Shown here: in pieces, positions 9,503-23,431 of the stretch
How the letters are laid out: each line of letters starts with the position of its first letter
How positions within the stretch are numbered: the stretch's first letter is position 1
NCBI GenBank assembly: GCA_003993805.1
Contig: RSEF01000002.1
Coordinates: forward strand, 98,462,094 to 98,526,093
Reading direction: 5' to 3'
From: Himantopus leucocephalus
Lineage: Eukaryota; Chordata; Aves; Charadriiformes; Recurvirostridae
DNA length: 64,000 bases
Translations under genes and position numbers: made by a program
Notes under the pieces: model-generated
What the model was told of the DNA's origin: nothing
The model's input: the letters and a program-made list of their open reading frames with translations, nothing else
Database searches by the model: none

Positions 9503-11836
9503 CGGCTAAAAGGGTGCTTGACCCTCCCTAATAAGGGGAGGGTGACTCTCTGAATTTGTTGTTCTGTAACTTTAAGATTAATTTCTGTTAAAAGTATTCA
9601 GAACAGTTCTAAAATTTAATTCCTGCAGAGCAGAGTCATTTAGTCACTAACACCTTGCTTGTCTCCATCTTATATCTGGATTTCTGTCTATAAATATCCC
9701 CTACAAATAAAACAAAATTTTGTTCATAGAATGTTTTGCTGAACTAGCTGATATTTTACTCTGTTTACATTTGCATAAATGTGATGGCATTTCACTACCC
9801 AGAATGTCTTGGGAGAAGAACTTGGTTGGGAAATCAGAAGGATTTCTAGGTGAGTTAAATATAGTCTGAAAACAGGTGAGCGGACAGCTGGAGAATATGG
9901 TCAGTGATTATGATCACAAAGACTGGCAATTGGTAGCTGTCACCTAAAGTGTTCATAACTGTAATGAATGTCATCTCCAGCATACCTAGTCTACTGCGTT
10001 ACTGAAATGGTGTTGCCTGATACGGAAAAAAAAACCCCTTGAAACTAGTCTTTTTTACTAACAGCTGAAGGCATATTGTGAAACAACATCATCGATAAGA
10101 ATCTCCCTGTAATATTTTTGATATACGATAGCATTCTATGCATAGGGTCAGTTACAAAGAGATGGTGATTTTTCTTCTTCATTTGAAGTATGGCTGGAAG
10201 TAAAGCAAAACCAAAATGAACTCAGCGTAGACCAAACAAATTGTCACTTCTGGAACAGCTAATTTACTTTTTTTCGGAAGGCAGTCATTCCACTGGTCCT
10301 CTGCATTTGCAGTGATGCCTGAAGTGGGTTACGAGGAACGGTCTGTGACCCATTACCTAATAGTAATGAGGGAATTATATTGGTCAATTTGCGGCATTTC
10401 TGTGAAACCACGTTAGGCAAAGAATGAAACAAACAGTGTTTTTTCCACTCAAATACATGAAGAAGAGAAACTGAAATATATGAACCTGTAATAAGGTGAA
10501 TGCACTGAATAGAACAAAGTGAAAATATTGTTATTGTGTTATGCATAAAAGTGGACAATAAATTAAAATCAATGCCACAGTTATGAATAAACACAGGAAC
10601 TTGTATAGCTACAAGTCGAACAGCCCATATCTTTGTAAATTTAGGGAAAGTCAGTCTCCATGGAGGGAATGCCAACGTTTGTAATTGATAAGACAGGAGT
10701 ATGTAATCAGTAAAAATTTATTATTAAGAGCAGGCAAAAGTTTATCCTAAACTATAATAATAGAATACTGGTTGTTGGAAGAGTTGGATTATTCACCACA
10801 AATAATAATTGTTGTCAAATTTTGCTCATTTTGGCCTGCAAAGTATTCACAAATTGTATCTGACATCTAAAATATATTGATTTTCCAGAACTATTTTACC
10901 TTAATATATTTCAGAGTTATTTCTGAAGAAAACATTCTGAATTATACATCTTAGATACAGTACTCGGTTCTTTTGAATACCAAAGCGTAATATTGTTTTC
11001 ATTTATAGAGAAGAACTGAGGTAACAGTAATAAACAGGAAATATCACTCTTCTGGTACAGAAGATGTTGATGAACATTTATTGTATTAAAGTTCAGGAAA
11101 GTATCAGGCCTCGAAAATTCAGAGTTAGCAGTCATGCAGATGTGCAAGCAGCAAATTTTACTTGTGTTACTGATGGAAACATGATTGTCTACATGTTTCT
11201 TAACTTTTAAAAATGAATGATTCATGCCCTCAACGTCTTGTTGTAAAGTCCTAAGAATGCTTTGGTTTTACTTTCTTTAAAAGAAGGTTTCAAATCTCAA
11301 AATCCAGCCGTTGTAGTATATAGTTTATATATCTGTAACACCTTTGGGGCTAGTTTTCCCTCAGTCTTACATAAGTGGAAGAGAAAGAAGAGTGTTTCTT
11401 CTCATTCCCCTGCTCCCATGTGAGGTCCAGGGAGAACTGTGATCCCTCTTCTCTGCAGACAGGGACAACAGCTTCTGCTGTGGGCCAGTGATGGCTATAA
11501 TAGAAAAAGGCAACGATGGGGGCAGGCCTGAATCTCCATTTCCTTTTTAGACCACGGAGCAGAACTGGCATACTGGAGGAACAAACAGTATTTTTTTGAG
11601 GTTGCCAGATTAGTAATTTAGAGATACACTCAACAGAGGTCATTGACTCATTAAAGTATTTAAAGTAGGAAGAAGTGAAGGGAATCTCTGAAATCAAGCC
11701 CTGTGCTCAAAGCAGGGCTAATGTTAAAGTTAGATGAAGTTTCCAGGACCTTAGCTGCTTAAAAGTGATAAGGTGCAGTGAGGGGAATTTGGGCTCTTTT
11801 CCATTAAACTGGAGAGCAAAATGTTGTCCTAGGAAA

Positions 11837-11892
11837 CTAGATTAGGGACTTTAGATTAGTTAGATTAGGTTAGATTAGTTTAGATTAGTTTA
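11837..11892. repeat. Imperfect TTAGA/GATTAG-rich tandem tract
   Basis: TAGATTAG units recur about six times with small spacing changes (TTAGATTAGTTAGATTAGG and similar). This is a short degenerate microsatellite. It is not the telomeric TTAGGG repeat. Confidence 0.75.
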
Positions 11893-13620
11893 TTTGGAGA
11901 GTTGGGTGTTTCAGAATCCCTAGCAGACAGCACATTAGGCTGTTCCTGAGTGTGCAGCCACATGAATGTAAACAGTAGAAAATAGGGAGAACAGGAACTA
12001 TGTCTGAAATTTGAGGGCCATCGTGCTGTGTGACAAGACTTATCTAGGACTTCTCAGAGAAAATGTCACACATTTGGACAGTCTAGTATCCTTTCCCAAA
12101 GTTGCCTTCCCAATCCTGAGCAACACTTAATCTCTCTTTTCAGAACATGATTTCAAAAATTGATGTCATCCTCTTTCTCACCCAAGCTTTTTCAGCTCTT
12201 CTCATCTCAGCTTGCTAGTGATAAAATGGCAGACCAAAGTTGATGAACCAGTATTTAGTTGCAGTTAAAGACAATATTTCAGGACTGAAATTATGGAAAT
12301 AGATTTCTAAATCCACCTATATTCCACTTCTTCAGCTTTATTTCACTTTGGGTCTGGCCATCAGATGGTAATGTCTTCGGGACACAGATATTTTTCTGCG
12401 TGATGATTTTGTGATTCCTGATTTGTGGTGTGGGCTCATGGAGACTATTGCAAAACTGGGCATACATAACAAGACAATGATCAGATTCAGCAGCCATTGT
12501 GTTCAGCTCTGAGAGGTAAACTTCACAATATAGCATGGTTTGTATAAACCCGGTGAACATGCCTCACTTCCCTTTCCAGTTGATTATGCCTAAATGCAAC
12601 AAGGAAGGCAGATGATTAGAATTCACTATTTTGCACAGTCCTTGTAAGGAATATCTGCTTTTGCCTGTAGTACTGCTCAGTTACTTGCTGAAGTTTCCTT
12701 ACGTAAGTGACTAATTTTCTTTTAATACCCTCATTCTCTCACAGCAACAACAACAAAAGGTCCCCCTTTTGTAGAGCTTCATATTTATATGTAAACAAAA
12801 ATTTGTTATGATGAAAAGTCAGTTGAAATTATATTGAGTGTATATGTAATGTTAATAATTTAATTCCATTGCCTTCCATTATTATTCCTTAAACTGATTT
12901 ATGAGACTCTTTTTGCAAATCTCAAAGTTCTCTATGAATTACAAACTGTGGCTCTTAGCTAAAGTCCTATAACCAGACCCTATATTACCACACAAGAAAA
13001 ACTTCAATTACAGCTGAAAGTGAACATGCCATTTAATGGCAATAAAACATTATACTGATAATGTAGCTATCTTTAAATCAAAGAAATTCAGAGCTAAGTT
13101 GCACTCAAGAGAAATCCAAAAGTATTAGAGTACTAACCACCCCAAAGACTTTGCTTTTGATCTGTGATGATGCCTTGCAGTGGCCAAAACCTTATGATTA
13201 CAGAGTACTAGCCCTGGAGATCCAAGTTACATTAAAAAGTTTTTTAAAGTCCTTAAATTCCTTCTGTCTCCTTTTAGTTCCTCCCAACTGATTATCTGTT
13301 CTTTGTAACTAAGGGGAGATCTGTATCGACTCTGAGTCTAAGAGAGACTCTTTCTGTAGGGTCAAAGTATTTTTACAATTACAAGGACCATAAATGAAGG
13401 ACATAACTAAACCCAGTAAAGGAATAGAGGTGGACATTGATATTCATCTGTTTCACATGTATAAAGTTTTAGGCAGACTTGATCTCAAAAAGCTTGTGGT
13501 TTTGGTGTCAGTAATTTAGAAGAAAAAGCAAGTAATACCAGGTTTGTACGGTTGGTTTGTTTCTAAAATAGGTGCTCCCACAGTGAGCTTGGATGGGTAT
13601 ATCAAAAAGATGTGTCATAA

Positions 13621-13646
13621 CCCTCCCTCCCCTCCTTACCCCCCCC
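13621..13646 (-). other. Putative G-quadruplex on the minus strand
   Basis: The + strand shows C-runs of 3, 3, 4 and 8 separated by one to six bases, so the minus strand has at least four G-runs with short loops. This meets the usual G3+ loop 1-7 rule. Confidence 0.5.
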
Positions 13647-13856
13647 AAGATGGACACAGAGTTGTGGTGAGAAGGACTGCATTTGGCCAGTCTGCAGGAT
13701 CTCTGTGGGAACTTCTGCTGCAGTCCTGTATGCATTCCAAATAAAGCAATTTAGTTTAAGAGCATCTGCTTTTCCCTGTTGCAAGATACTGCTAATCAGC
13801 CAATTGACATTGTTTCGCCTCTGTAATGCCAGGGGCTCCTGAATAAAAACATTAGT

Positions 13857-14880
13857 GCTGCCATGCTGGATCAGATGAAAGAGTCCATCTTATCCCGGTT
13901 TCCTTTCTTCATTGGTGACTAGCAGCAGATGCCTAGGGAAGCATACAGTGATAATTCCCTCTGTGTACCCTCCTAGCTGCCAGCAATGTGTGGACTCGGC
14001 GAGTCAGAGGCAGTATCTTTCTGATTTTTCTTCCATGAACAAAATTTTCTGATTTTGTTTTTTGTGTTCATTATGTGGTACAGTATTGCCCCTTTTAAAC
14101 ATGCTATTTCATGATTTTGATTCACCCAGGCCACTCTTGATTTTATATCACTTTATAAATCTGTTTATAGACCTTTATTATCTTTCTTCCAGATGGTAGA
14201 GTTATTATCTCTTTGACTGTTCTTTGCACGGAAACTGTGCCACACATCCTTCTCTCTACCTCTTCCAGTGCTATTTTACCCTTTGTGGGACCAGAATGGC
14301 ACCTGATTTGATTCTGTGTTCCCCTTAATAATGGTTAACATTTGTATGAGGCATTTCCATTTATCTATTCTAAGTTGAGAACCTTGAATAACTTAGTAAC
14401 ATCAGCTTTTTTTGAACACTGCAGATGCTAGTGCAGGCTCCTACCAGGCTCCATTCTTCACCTATCTCTACAGAGTCATCATTTATCCTCTTTTTTGTTC
14501 CACAATATACAAACAGGTATTTGTGTCACGCCTTGGAATTTTAATTTCTTTTAGAGCCTACCATGAGAGATGTGGCAGATAACTTTGTAAAAATCCAAAT
14601 ATAGTAGGCCAACCAGATCACCCTCACCTTCAGTCCTACGGAGGTCATTAATAAACTTTAAGCACGGTGCTTCTCTATGAATACCAGGTTATTACTTCCC
14701 CACTGAATCACGCGTGTCCTTGAGTCTGTTTTTGCTGTACTTTATTAATATTTTCTACAGGTTTACTCAGGTTTGATACCATAATTAATGATCTGGAGTT
14801 CCCCAGATACTTCTCTCCACTGAGCCATTTTAAAAATTTGGTATCCTGTGTTTACAAACAGTTATACTTTTTAGAAATTG
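13857..14880 (-). mobile_element. Ancient, highly diverged CR1-type LINE relic (antisense)
   Basis: The + strand begins CATGCTGGATCAGATGAAAG, then AGTCCATCT, a hallmark of old sauropsid CR1 3' regions seen from the 3' end. Further on come TATAGACCTTTATTATC, GGGACCAGAATGGCACC, GAGAGATGTGGCAGATAAC and AATGATCTGGAGTTCCCCAG, which follow the order of an antisense CR1 polymerase. The copy is so diverged that no frame stays open. Boundaries are approximate. It is far older than the 6211-9540 copy. Confidence 0.6.
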
Positions 14881-17800
14881 GCATTATGGACCACAACTAT
14901 TGACAAAACTTACATAAGCTAAGAAGATATGTGTAAATTGGTGTTTGGAATGACTGGTACTGGCTTCCCAACAATTTAGTTTCTTCCCTTTCTATTAAGT
15001 GCATTGAATCCCATTTATTTATAAATATTTTTTTCCCCCTAAAATGCACCATTTTAATGATAAAAAATCATGCATTCAACCAACTTCATCTGTGGAAAGT
15101 CTTGTCTATAAAAGGGTAGAAAGAGCAAAATAAATACTATTTTAATAGATCTTACAGAAATGGTGTGTCCCTGTATTATAGACATTTTTTAGAAAATTGA
15201 AGAGGACTCTATAATATTTTTTCTTTTCAGATTTTTTAGTAGGTTTGTCTCTTAGGCAGTATCAGGGGAACATGAGGTAAAGGTACTTAATTTCCTTGAA
15301 GTATTTGGTATTTCTTCAAAAAGGTCTGTTTATATTAAAAAGCGGTACATGCTTTGTTAAAAAAATACAGAATTTTCTGTTGGGGAATGGAAAAAGAATG
15401 GGATGTGGTTGGCACTAGGTTAAATCAGGTAGTAAGCCAGACACTGTGTGGATGTGAGGAAGAAGAAATGCATGGCATAACCTTTGCCCAAGATTCCCAG
15501 AAATGTGGTGCCACCTTAGCATATGGACCATCTAGAAATCTGTCAATAGACTGTGCTGATGCCTCCTATCTATATGGCCTCTTTCTCGAACCCAGTTTGA
15601 CATAATGGGGTTATCTGGTCAGTTATGTCAGGAAGATAGAGTAAACTTGCAAAGTAGCTGCAATAATTCTATGGTGAGTATATAATGGCTCTCTTGATGT
15701 TGGCTTCTATTAATGAAGCTTGGACTTAATAAAGAAGTTTGCATCTCGAGAAATGTGAAAGTTGCTTCAGCTGAAACTCAAAGGCTTCCTCAGACCACAT
15801 AGTCAAACCCAAGTCGAGATGACTGAAGAATTGAAAAGATTTGTTATAATCTTATTAACCCAATCTTGCAGCCCAGCTAAAGCTACTTTAAACTCCTTTT
15901 ACATTCCTGAAAGAAGACAAAGTAAATAACTATATCCATCAAAAAGAAGCCATGCTGGCTTAAGAATGAACAACAGAAGCCTGTGGATCAAGAATCCTCC
16001 CAGCTTCACTCAGTTCTTCCACTTTCGGTTTGGAACAAAGAGAGTCTTTGTTGGGATGATGCATATTAATAGTCTGTGACAAGTTATAAATACATTGTGG
16101 TTGAATGGATTTTTTTTTACAATGGAATCTTATAGTGTTCCTCTATCAGAATTATAGGCATGCATTTTAAACAACCTGAATACATTTTTGGAATTATGTC
16201 TCTGAAAGTTGACATGATAGGCAATAATGCATATTTAAGATGATACAATGTAAAGTCATTTGGCAAGTCTATGACCCAGTAAGGTAGAAAAGAAAATATG
16301 CTTAACAAAAAAAACCAAAACCCCACAACTAATTTTTTATTATGAAAGAGATTTGAGAAGTTAAAAAATGTCAATTTCATTCGATTTCCACTGCCTTTTG
16401 TGGCTTGAATTTAAGTAAGGAAGAATAACTGATAGTATCCTGATTTAATATTCTGTGTTTTCAAAATATAATGTCAGTGAAAAAAAGATAGTATTGTCAT
16501 ACTTCCTTGACAGTTAACCCACAGTTATAGCTTTCTGTGAGGACAATAAAGTTTCCTTCATGATACTCTCTTCATTTCCATTTGGAGGAAGCATATTAAT
16601 GGTTGAAAAGAATAGCGTACACCTTTTATTAATTCCTCATAATTAACAGTATATATTTCTAGTGAGGCTTATTTGAATGATTTGAGAAAGCTTAGATTCT
16701 CAGAGCTCCTCTAGAATCTCAGAGAATGACTGCAGTAATCAATGTTAACATGATTTCATTTGTTTCCAGGGGATGAATGTGTGCCTGCAATTTGAATTTT
16801 ATGACATCCAGAAACCAGAAGACTTTGCATATGAAAACCAATGAAAAGAACACTAAATGAAAACAACTGGTTTTGAATCTTTTCCAGTGATATATTTTCC
16901 GGCAAATATGAAAAAGAAAAATGCAAAAGTTCTTCTAAATCTTAAGTAGTTACATTTAAAATTGTCTTCTGAATGAAAAAAAAATTATTCATAATTAATA
17001 AAATTGTGACTAGCATTCCATCAGAAACCTGGTTTTGAGCTCTTTCAAAATATGCCTCTGGCTGAATACTGAATGTATTAAATGTATATTAAAATGCATG
17101 TTACCTGAATACACCTATGGTGCCATGTGATGTGGATATCTCTGAATAAGCAACCTATTGTCATCGTTATTTTTAGTCAACCAGTCCCTGTGACATCAAT
17201 AAACTTGATCAGTTATTTCTTGTGAATGATAAAGTTAATGAATACACTGACCATTCACTAGAAAAAATCCCACCAATTTCTTTCTCAGTGGGTTTGGTTA
17301 TGAGTTCTGCCAAAGGTTACTTTTCAATTCAGATAACATCTATTCTTTTTGTATACTGTAGTTATTTAAATAGTGCTAATATCCAACAATAGTTCAAATA
17401 GCCAACAAAAAGAGAAGTATGTAACTTGATCACCTTATATTTTTATGGCCATTTTCAATTGTCCAATTATGTTTAATCAGCACCAAGTAAGTAGAGTACT
17501 TCTGAGCACATTCTAAAAATAATTCGTTTCATTTACGGTCAGTTTTTTCCCAAGTATGTGAGATAGCAAAATAAAGGAAGCATTACTTACAAGAACCATA
17601 TGTAAAATATAAAATGACACCTATTAACCTTTAATTTTAGTTGCAAGACTGCAAATTGTGGGATGTTTTAAGGTGAATGAAGATTAACAATGTGTTACAA
17701 CTTTCATCAGTTTGGGGGGTTAGAAGTTTGGGAAGAAAATGTCCATTACCACTTCAGTACAGATTAATGTAATAGTTGTCTATTTTAAAGAAAAAACAGC

Positions 17801-20800
17801 AAACGTTATTTTGTTAGTTACTTTTCTTACTTTGGGGAAAGTGGAAGGGTGAGGAGATGGTGGTTTGTTTTACTAATCCTGCTCTTAACCTGTTGAAAAT
17901 TTTGGTCCCCACAGATGGAACAGTGATTTAATCTTTTCAGCGTGAAATCCAAATTAAGAAGGGAGCTACTGAAGACTAGCCCAGACAGACATGCTCAAAC
18001 ATATGCATATACCTGTCTCTCTCCAGAGTCTGGGAACCTCATCCACTCTGGAATCATAAAAGAGAATTTTAAGCTTTCTTCTGGAGAAATAGATTGGACT
18101 TGCTGCTTGAAAATACAGCAGAAGGACATAACCTCATGGTTAAAACCTTTGCACAGCCTGTGGGTGGCCTGGATTCCTCAGCTTAATGCTGTTCAGACCA
18201 AGACATTCTGCTCGTTAGAGGGTACCTGAACCACCAGACTACGATCATCGCCTTGGGCTGAAAGTGTTCCTCTGTATGGCAAAAACTTCAACATTCACTG
18301 GGTTTGAAGAGTGAGAAAGAAGACAAAGAGAGAGCTAGTTCTGTAAGCTGGCATTTATGAAGCATATTTTGAAATAACTGCTTGTCAGTGCTTGCTTCCA
18401 GGATTGTTTGTGCATTCTACCCAATGACCATGTAATATATGAACATTGCTATAATGGTATTTTATAGTGCTAGGAGGTTTCAGAGAATTACAGACTGAGA
18501 ACTGTAAAAATAAGTTTCATGTAAGGGATGTATGGTCTGACTTGTGAATGAAATGTGATTTTGATCAAAAAAGATTCTGAATAAATGAAAAAAAAATCTG
18601 ACAGTTTAAGGGATCATCCCTAAAATGCATGAACAGATCTTACATAGTGTTTAAGATTAATTGGGGAAAGGACACAAATTTGGATCCTTTTGCCTCTTGC
18701 AAAAACATTTATTTTCTGCTGGACTTTTTTTGGGGGGGGTGTGTGTTTGGGTTTTGTTTTGTTTTTTAAATTCTGAAGACTGTTACTTCTTCTGGATCTT
18801 AGTTATGACCTACAGGGCATGTGGTTCCTTTGACATGAAGTTTATTTTTCTAAACCCACAGCTTGATATTCTAGCACTTAATTTCAGAATGCAGCTTAAA
18901 TCACAGAAGCCATAATATGTCAAATGATCCCACACTTGCAGGGGGAAAACAGTAAGTAATGAAAAAGCTATGATTGCTTTTCTGTCCCTCCAAATGACAG
19001 TTATCACCTCAGTGACCTGCTCCGGGCGGACCCATCTAAACATGACACACTAAGGGATAACGTCATCTAACAGGGTAGTTACAAAAATCAATACAAAACC
19101 CATTTCAAAGATACTCTGTGTAAGAATCCTGGTGTAACGTTCATTTATTGAATAGGCCTGGGGAAAAAAACCCACAACTTTTCTGATATATATGCTTTAC
19201 CTCCCAAGCAAAGGAATTCTGTAGGTAAGCAATAATTGTATTTTTCAATCTATTATTTAGTCTTGCCAAAGCTCAGCCTAGAATCTAATACATGGATGAC
19301 TGCTATAACTCAATTATGAAGCCTAAGCAGAGCTCTAATGCATCTGTAATGCAAAAGGAACATAACAGGACGATTGACTGTTCTTCTTTCAGTTGAGGGG
19401 TAGCTGTCTGTGTGTGTGCAGGGATGCACAAAAACAGGCAAGGAGACTGCGATATTGTATTTTGCACTGAAGGATTAGGAATGTTTTGTAGTTATCTTCA
19501 CTCATGAATATAGAAGATATGGTTACATCGTTGAAACAACTGCTGGCTCACAACTGACTGAAAATAGGTTTCTGTTGTTTGCTTTCTCAAATGACAATAA
19601 TACTGAAGCCTAGAGCAATTTTATCCACTCATATCCCGTATTCAGGGGATGCATTCTGATTGGCTAAAAAGTCATTTAAGAAAAACTAGTATTTATTTTC
19701 CCTGTGTTTATCAAACTCTTTTCAAATCTGTATGGGCTTTATTCCTTTCAGGAAGTAAATACTAAATATAGAATCGATCATCAGTTTTGATTTCTTACAA
19801 AAAGTTGCAGTATTGCTCGACATTTTTAAAAATATCATAAAGATGATATTGCTGGATATTAATATGAAAACATTCTCTATGTTTGGGGAAATACCTTGTT
19901 TTAGCAAATTTCAGGATTTTTTTATGTTGGCTTTTATTGCCACTTAATCACTGTAAAGATCAGTATTTTTTTATATTCAAACGACTCGAGGTACATTAGT
20001 ACAACGTGGGATTTTACCTGTCTTCACACTGAACACAGTTCTGGCAGTTCCACATTCATATTGAGAGGTGTTTAATCAATGAAATTGTCTTACTGAAACC
20101 ATCTTGCAGAAATGTAAGGAGAGTGTTAAAAGAAGAATGGGGAGAAGAATTAAGACAATAATGTGACAATTTCTAGGACCACTTAGAAAAGTGTGATCAA
20201 AATCTAGTTCTTCTGGTAAACAGGGGTTGCACTTCTAGAGTAGGAAGACACACAGTCATCCATCTTCACACCTAAAATATCAATAAAATTCAGGAATGGA
20301 TGTCTCTGATCACAGAATTTGAATGCAAATATTCAGAAATGTTAGCTGCAGTGTTTCCTGAAGCAGCGATCTGCTAAAGAACAATCTGATGCTCATTATA
20401 TCCCTCCCAAACCCAAGCAGCTTTGTAATAAACAACTCTCTTTGTTGGATCATCTCTACTTTCCATTCCTTGCTGTAGATCTGCTGCCATTTCGCATACA
20501 GAATAAAACTTGGCAACTGAAATAAAATTTACTGAAGCAGAATTTCCTGTGAAACACAGCCAGGATTCTCTTCCTGAGTAAACCGTACCTTAATTGAGTC
20601 CTGTGTTTCCTCCAAAGACATGAGCTGCTCGGGTAATTTGTGTGTCTTGGGCCTTTGTATTCAATTCAGTATGAAATGGCCTGAAAAAAGTACCTCTTGG
20701 AAAACAGTATTCCATCCAAAGTATATCCCAGTCTGGAAAAGAGAAGATCTGTGACAGTCTGTGAACATGCCATACAAGTGCCATGCAGAAAAATATTATT

Positions 20801-23372
20801 TTGCTTCTTTCTTGCACACTTCATTAATTGGCATGAAGGACCTTTTTGAAGCTGATTTTAAAAAGAAATCAGTAGGTTTTTAGTATTCATCTAGTACATG
20901 GTGAAGTATGTCAGGGAAGAACAGAGCCCTGATGCATTTGGCAGGGCAGAACCAATACTGGAATATGTGAATATGCATCTCATCAACAGCTGCTAATGAG
21001 GGGCAGGAGAACTGTTGAACACTTTCTTTGGGAATGTGATTAATACCTGACTTTAAAAAAAAAAATAATTGGAGAAGGGACAAAATCCATTGCCAATGAT
21101 CACTGACTAGCAAAGAGCAGCTAATGTTGCCCTTTAGCTTAATGGGTGCGGCATGAAGCTCTGTTTCCTGTGTTGCTGTGTTACCGATGTTGGTATACAT
21201 TTGTTTTCTGCTTTAGAAACAGTGATTGCTTGCTTTCTTCTTACAAACTTTTGTTCTAAGAAGTATATAACTGCCAGGAAAATCTTGAGCATAAGCCTAC
21301 CCTAAGAGGTTTCAACCAGCATCCCCAAAATCCTTTCAAACTAGGGCTACAGTTCTCTGGAAGCTGACTGATGTTTTGTTTTTGGGAGACCCACAGCATA
21401 GCTCAGGCAGGGACTGACAGCACTGGTGAGGCTGAAATGGGGTCCTGGACCATGGGCAGAGTCAGGGAGGGTCCTAGGAAAGCTGGGCAGGGACAGTCAG
21501 GGTTGGTAGTGCCTCAGGGCACTGACACTGTACGTGGGAAGTGAGATCTTCCCAGGTTGCACTGCAGGTTGCTGTCCTAAGGGTGGATACCATCTGAAAA
21601 CATCATAGGATGGGACATTTATGGGACAATTGTTTTCTTTATAATAGTTAGATACCTGTACAGGAACAGGGAGGGCACATCTGGTTTTAAAGATGCATTT
21701 AATTAGTGCATAAAGTTTCTCTTCAAGCAATTAAAATCAGAATTTTGGTTTCACAAGGCCATCATATTAATGAAACTTCTATGAATAAAGGACTACAGCA
21801 GTGTGCTTGTTGAAATGTCTTAAACCACAAATATCCAGCTGGAAATGGAGTTTGGAAAAGCTGTTGCAGGCTGTACCAAATTGCGAGTTCAAGAGAGGAG
21901 TCATTATTGTGAAAGTGAAGTTAATGAAAAATCGATCACAGTCCCTTCTAGTTGCTATCTCAAAACCCCTTGGAGAGGCAGAGGTCTACAGCTGTGAAAC
22001 AGCACAGTAAGTAAAAGAGCTAGAGACTGTGTGATTGGTTGTCCACAGAGGGCAAAGAAAAAACTTCAGCAGCTGTTCTTCTGATGCGTCAGTGTATCCT
22101 CTAAGAATAAATGCCTTTAGAGGAATAAGCAGGGGTAGTTTCAGACGTTGCTTAAGCCAAGGAGTGTTGCTTTAAAGAAACCCCTCTATAGTTCTTCTGC
22201 CCTGCTGTGGAAGAGAAGCTGCTTGTCATGTGGAAAACTGGCACGAGCAACCTGTATATCTTGGACCTCTCTCTCAATAGCTCTAAACAGAAGACCTAAT
22301 TGAAATTTGAAGATATGCACTGATGAGTGGAGGCACAGGCTACTTAACAGAGCTACATTCATCCTTTGGAACAGCTCACCAGAAGTCAAGTAGTCTAATA
22401 GTTTTAATTTCGAGGTGGTTTATTGAAGCGACACTTCACGTTTGAGGAAGACCTGTTTTGGTTTCACTTGTGAATTTCTTTGTGAGGTCTAAGCGCTCTT
22501 GGGGCACCTTAATAATGTCAGAGGGGAGGCATGATAGAGTTCAAACTTTGAAAATTGGAGTCCTCTTTATTTACCAAGATGGCTTCGTTTGTTTCCACAA
22601 AGCTTTGGGGGAACATTTGAGAGGGAAATTGTGGACCTTAAAAAGTGCTAGTTTTTTCAGAGAACAAATTTCAGCAACGCTTTACCAAAGGGCTTCCAGA
22701 TTGGCGAGTCGCCATTTCTCCAGGAATGCTGTCAGATGCTACAACTGCCAGCTTACTTCAGGGTGTAAGGGTTTAAGGGGAATAATTGCAATTACATGAC
22801 TGAAGCACTGGGATGTGGATATGCCACCAGCTCAGAAAATTGCATGTCCAAGAGATTAAATTGCAGCAATATTAAAACTCCTTTTCTGTTCTTATTAAAT
22901 AGAGAGTTGTGCTGATCCTTGCATCCTTGGATGTTATTCTATAGCTTGATCTCAGTATTGAATTGTTGTCTTATTTTGGCATTATATTGTTGCCTTTGAT
23001 CAGAGTGTGAGGGGGATGCCATATTTGCTAGAGCTCTTGCAGTTTTTTTTCAATATGTCCTTTGATTTCTATATATGAGTATTAGAGTGTTTGCATCATA
23101 AGACACATCATCAAAAACACAGGGAATACAGGAAATTTGACAAATGAGAAGGCATTCCTGGTTCTCATCCTCTGGTAAAGACGGTCCGTACTAAATTCTT
23201 CCTCCTAAGTTGAGCACTCTGTTCTCTGTCCTCTATCTTCCTGCACGTTTTCTTTCTTTCCTCTCACTTACTGTCTCCATCTTCTCATGCACATGCATAC
23301 ATATGCTCTGACCCTCAAAAAATATGTAATGGGTTTTAAAGATCTAGTTAATTTATTTCCATGAAATAGCAT
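14881..23372. other. AT-rich unique non-coding sequence
   Basis: I recognise no gene or repeat family. Homopolymer and GT/T-rich runs occur at about 18726-18770. A weak candidate terminal exon of an unknown transcript is at 17915-18596. A locally GC-richer patch at about 21340-21560 carries short GGGTC/CAGG-type words without clear periodicity. Confidence 0.55.
17915..18596 (+). other. Weak candidate terminal exon or retroposed 3' end
   Basis: A good 3' splice-acceptor context (TTTTGGTCCCCACAG, ending at 17914) precedes a 95-codon frame (17942-18229). An AATAAA (18580-18585) is followed almost directly by nine A residues (18588-18596). The protein is not recognised. AATAAA plus an A-run could equally be the trace of a retroposed cDNA, or chance in AT-rich DNA. 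Confidence 0.2.
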
Positions 23373-23431
23373 TAAGTATTCAACCATGTCGTACCTCAGT
23401 CNTAAGTATTCAACCATGTCATACCTCAGTC
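23373..23431. repeat. 29-bp direct duplication around a single N
   Basis: Copies at 23373-23401 and 23403-23431 differ at one base and flank the N at 23402. The assembly signature is the same as elsewhere in the window. Confidence 0.9.

Larger units (their letters stand above)
6211..9540 (-). mobile_element. Long CR1 LINE, minus strand, both ORFs decayed, RT core deleted
   Basis: Read on the minus strand, this segment carries in order an ORF1 relic (about 9500-8290), the ORF2 endonuclease (about 8130-7400), the linker and start of the reverse transcriptase (about 7150-6630), and the ORF2 C-terminus plus start of the 3' region (about 6610-6211). Stops and frameshifts occur throughout, so it cannot move itself. 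The reverse-transcriptase catalytic core is missing at about 6603-6620. The 3' end is cut at 6211, before the usual octamer tail. The 5' boundary near 9540 is approximate. At about 3.3 kb it is much longer than the 200-400 bp CR1 fragments common in birds. Confidence 0.9.
9541..13856. other. AT-rich unique non-coding sequence
   Basis: I see no gene, RNA or recognisable transposon. The longest frame, 138 codons on the minus strand at 10259-10675, lacks familiar motifs. Local features are a TTAGA-rich tract (11837-11892) and a C-rich run at 13621-13646. Confidence 0.55.

Noticed and set aside
11837..11892. TTAGG-like tract as an interstitial telomere
   Set aside because: The units are TTAGATTAG, not TTAGGG. 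It is a simple microsatellite.
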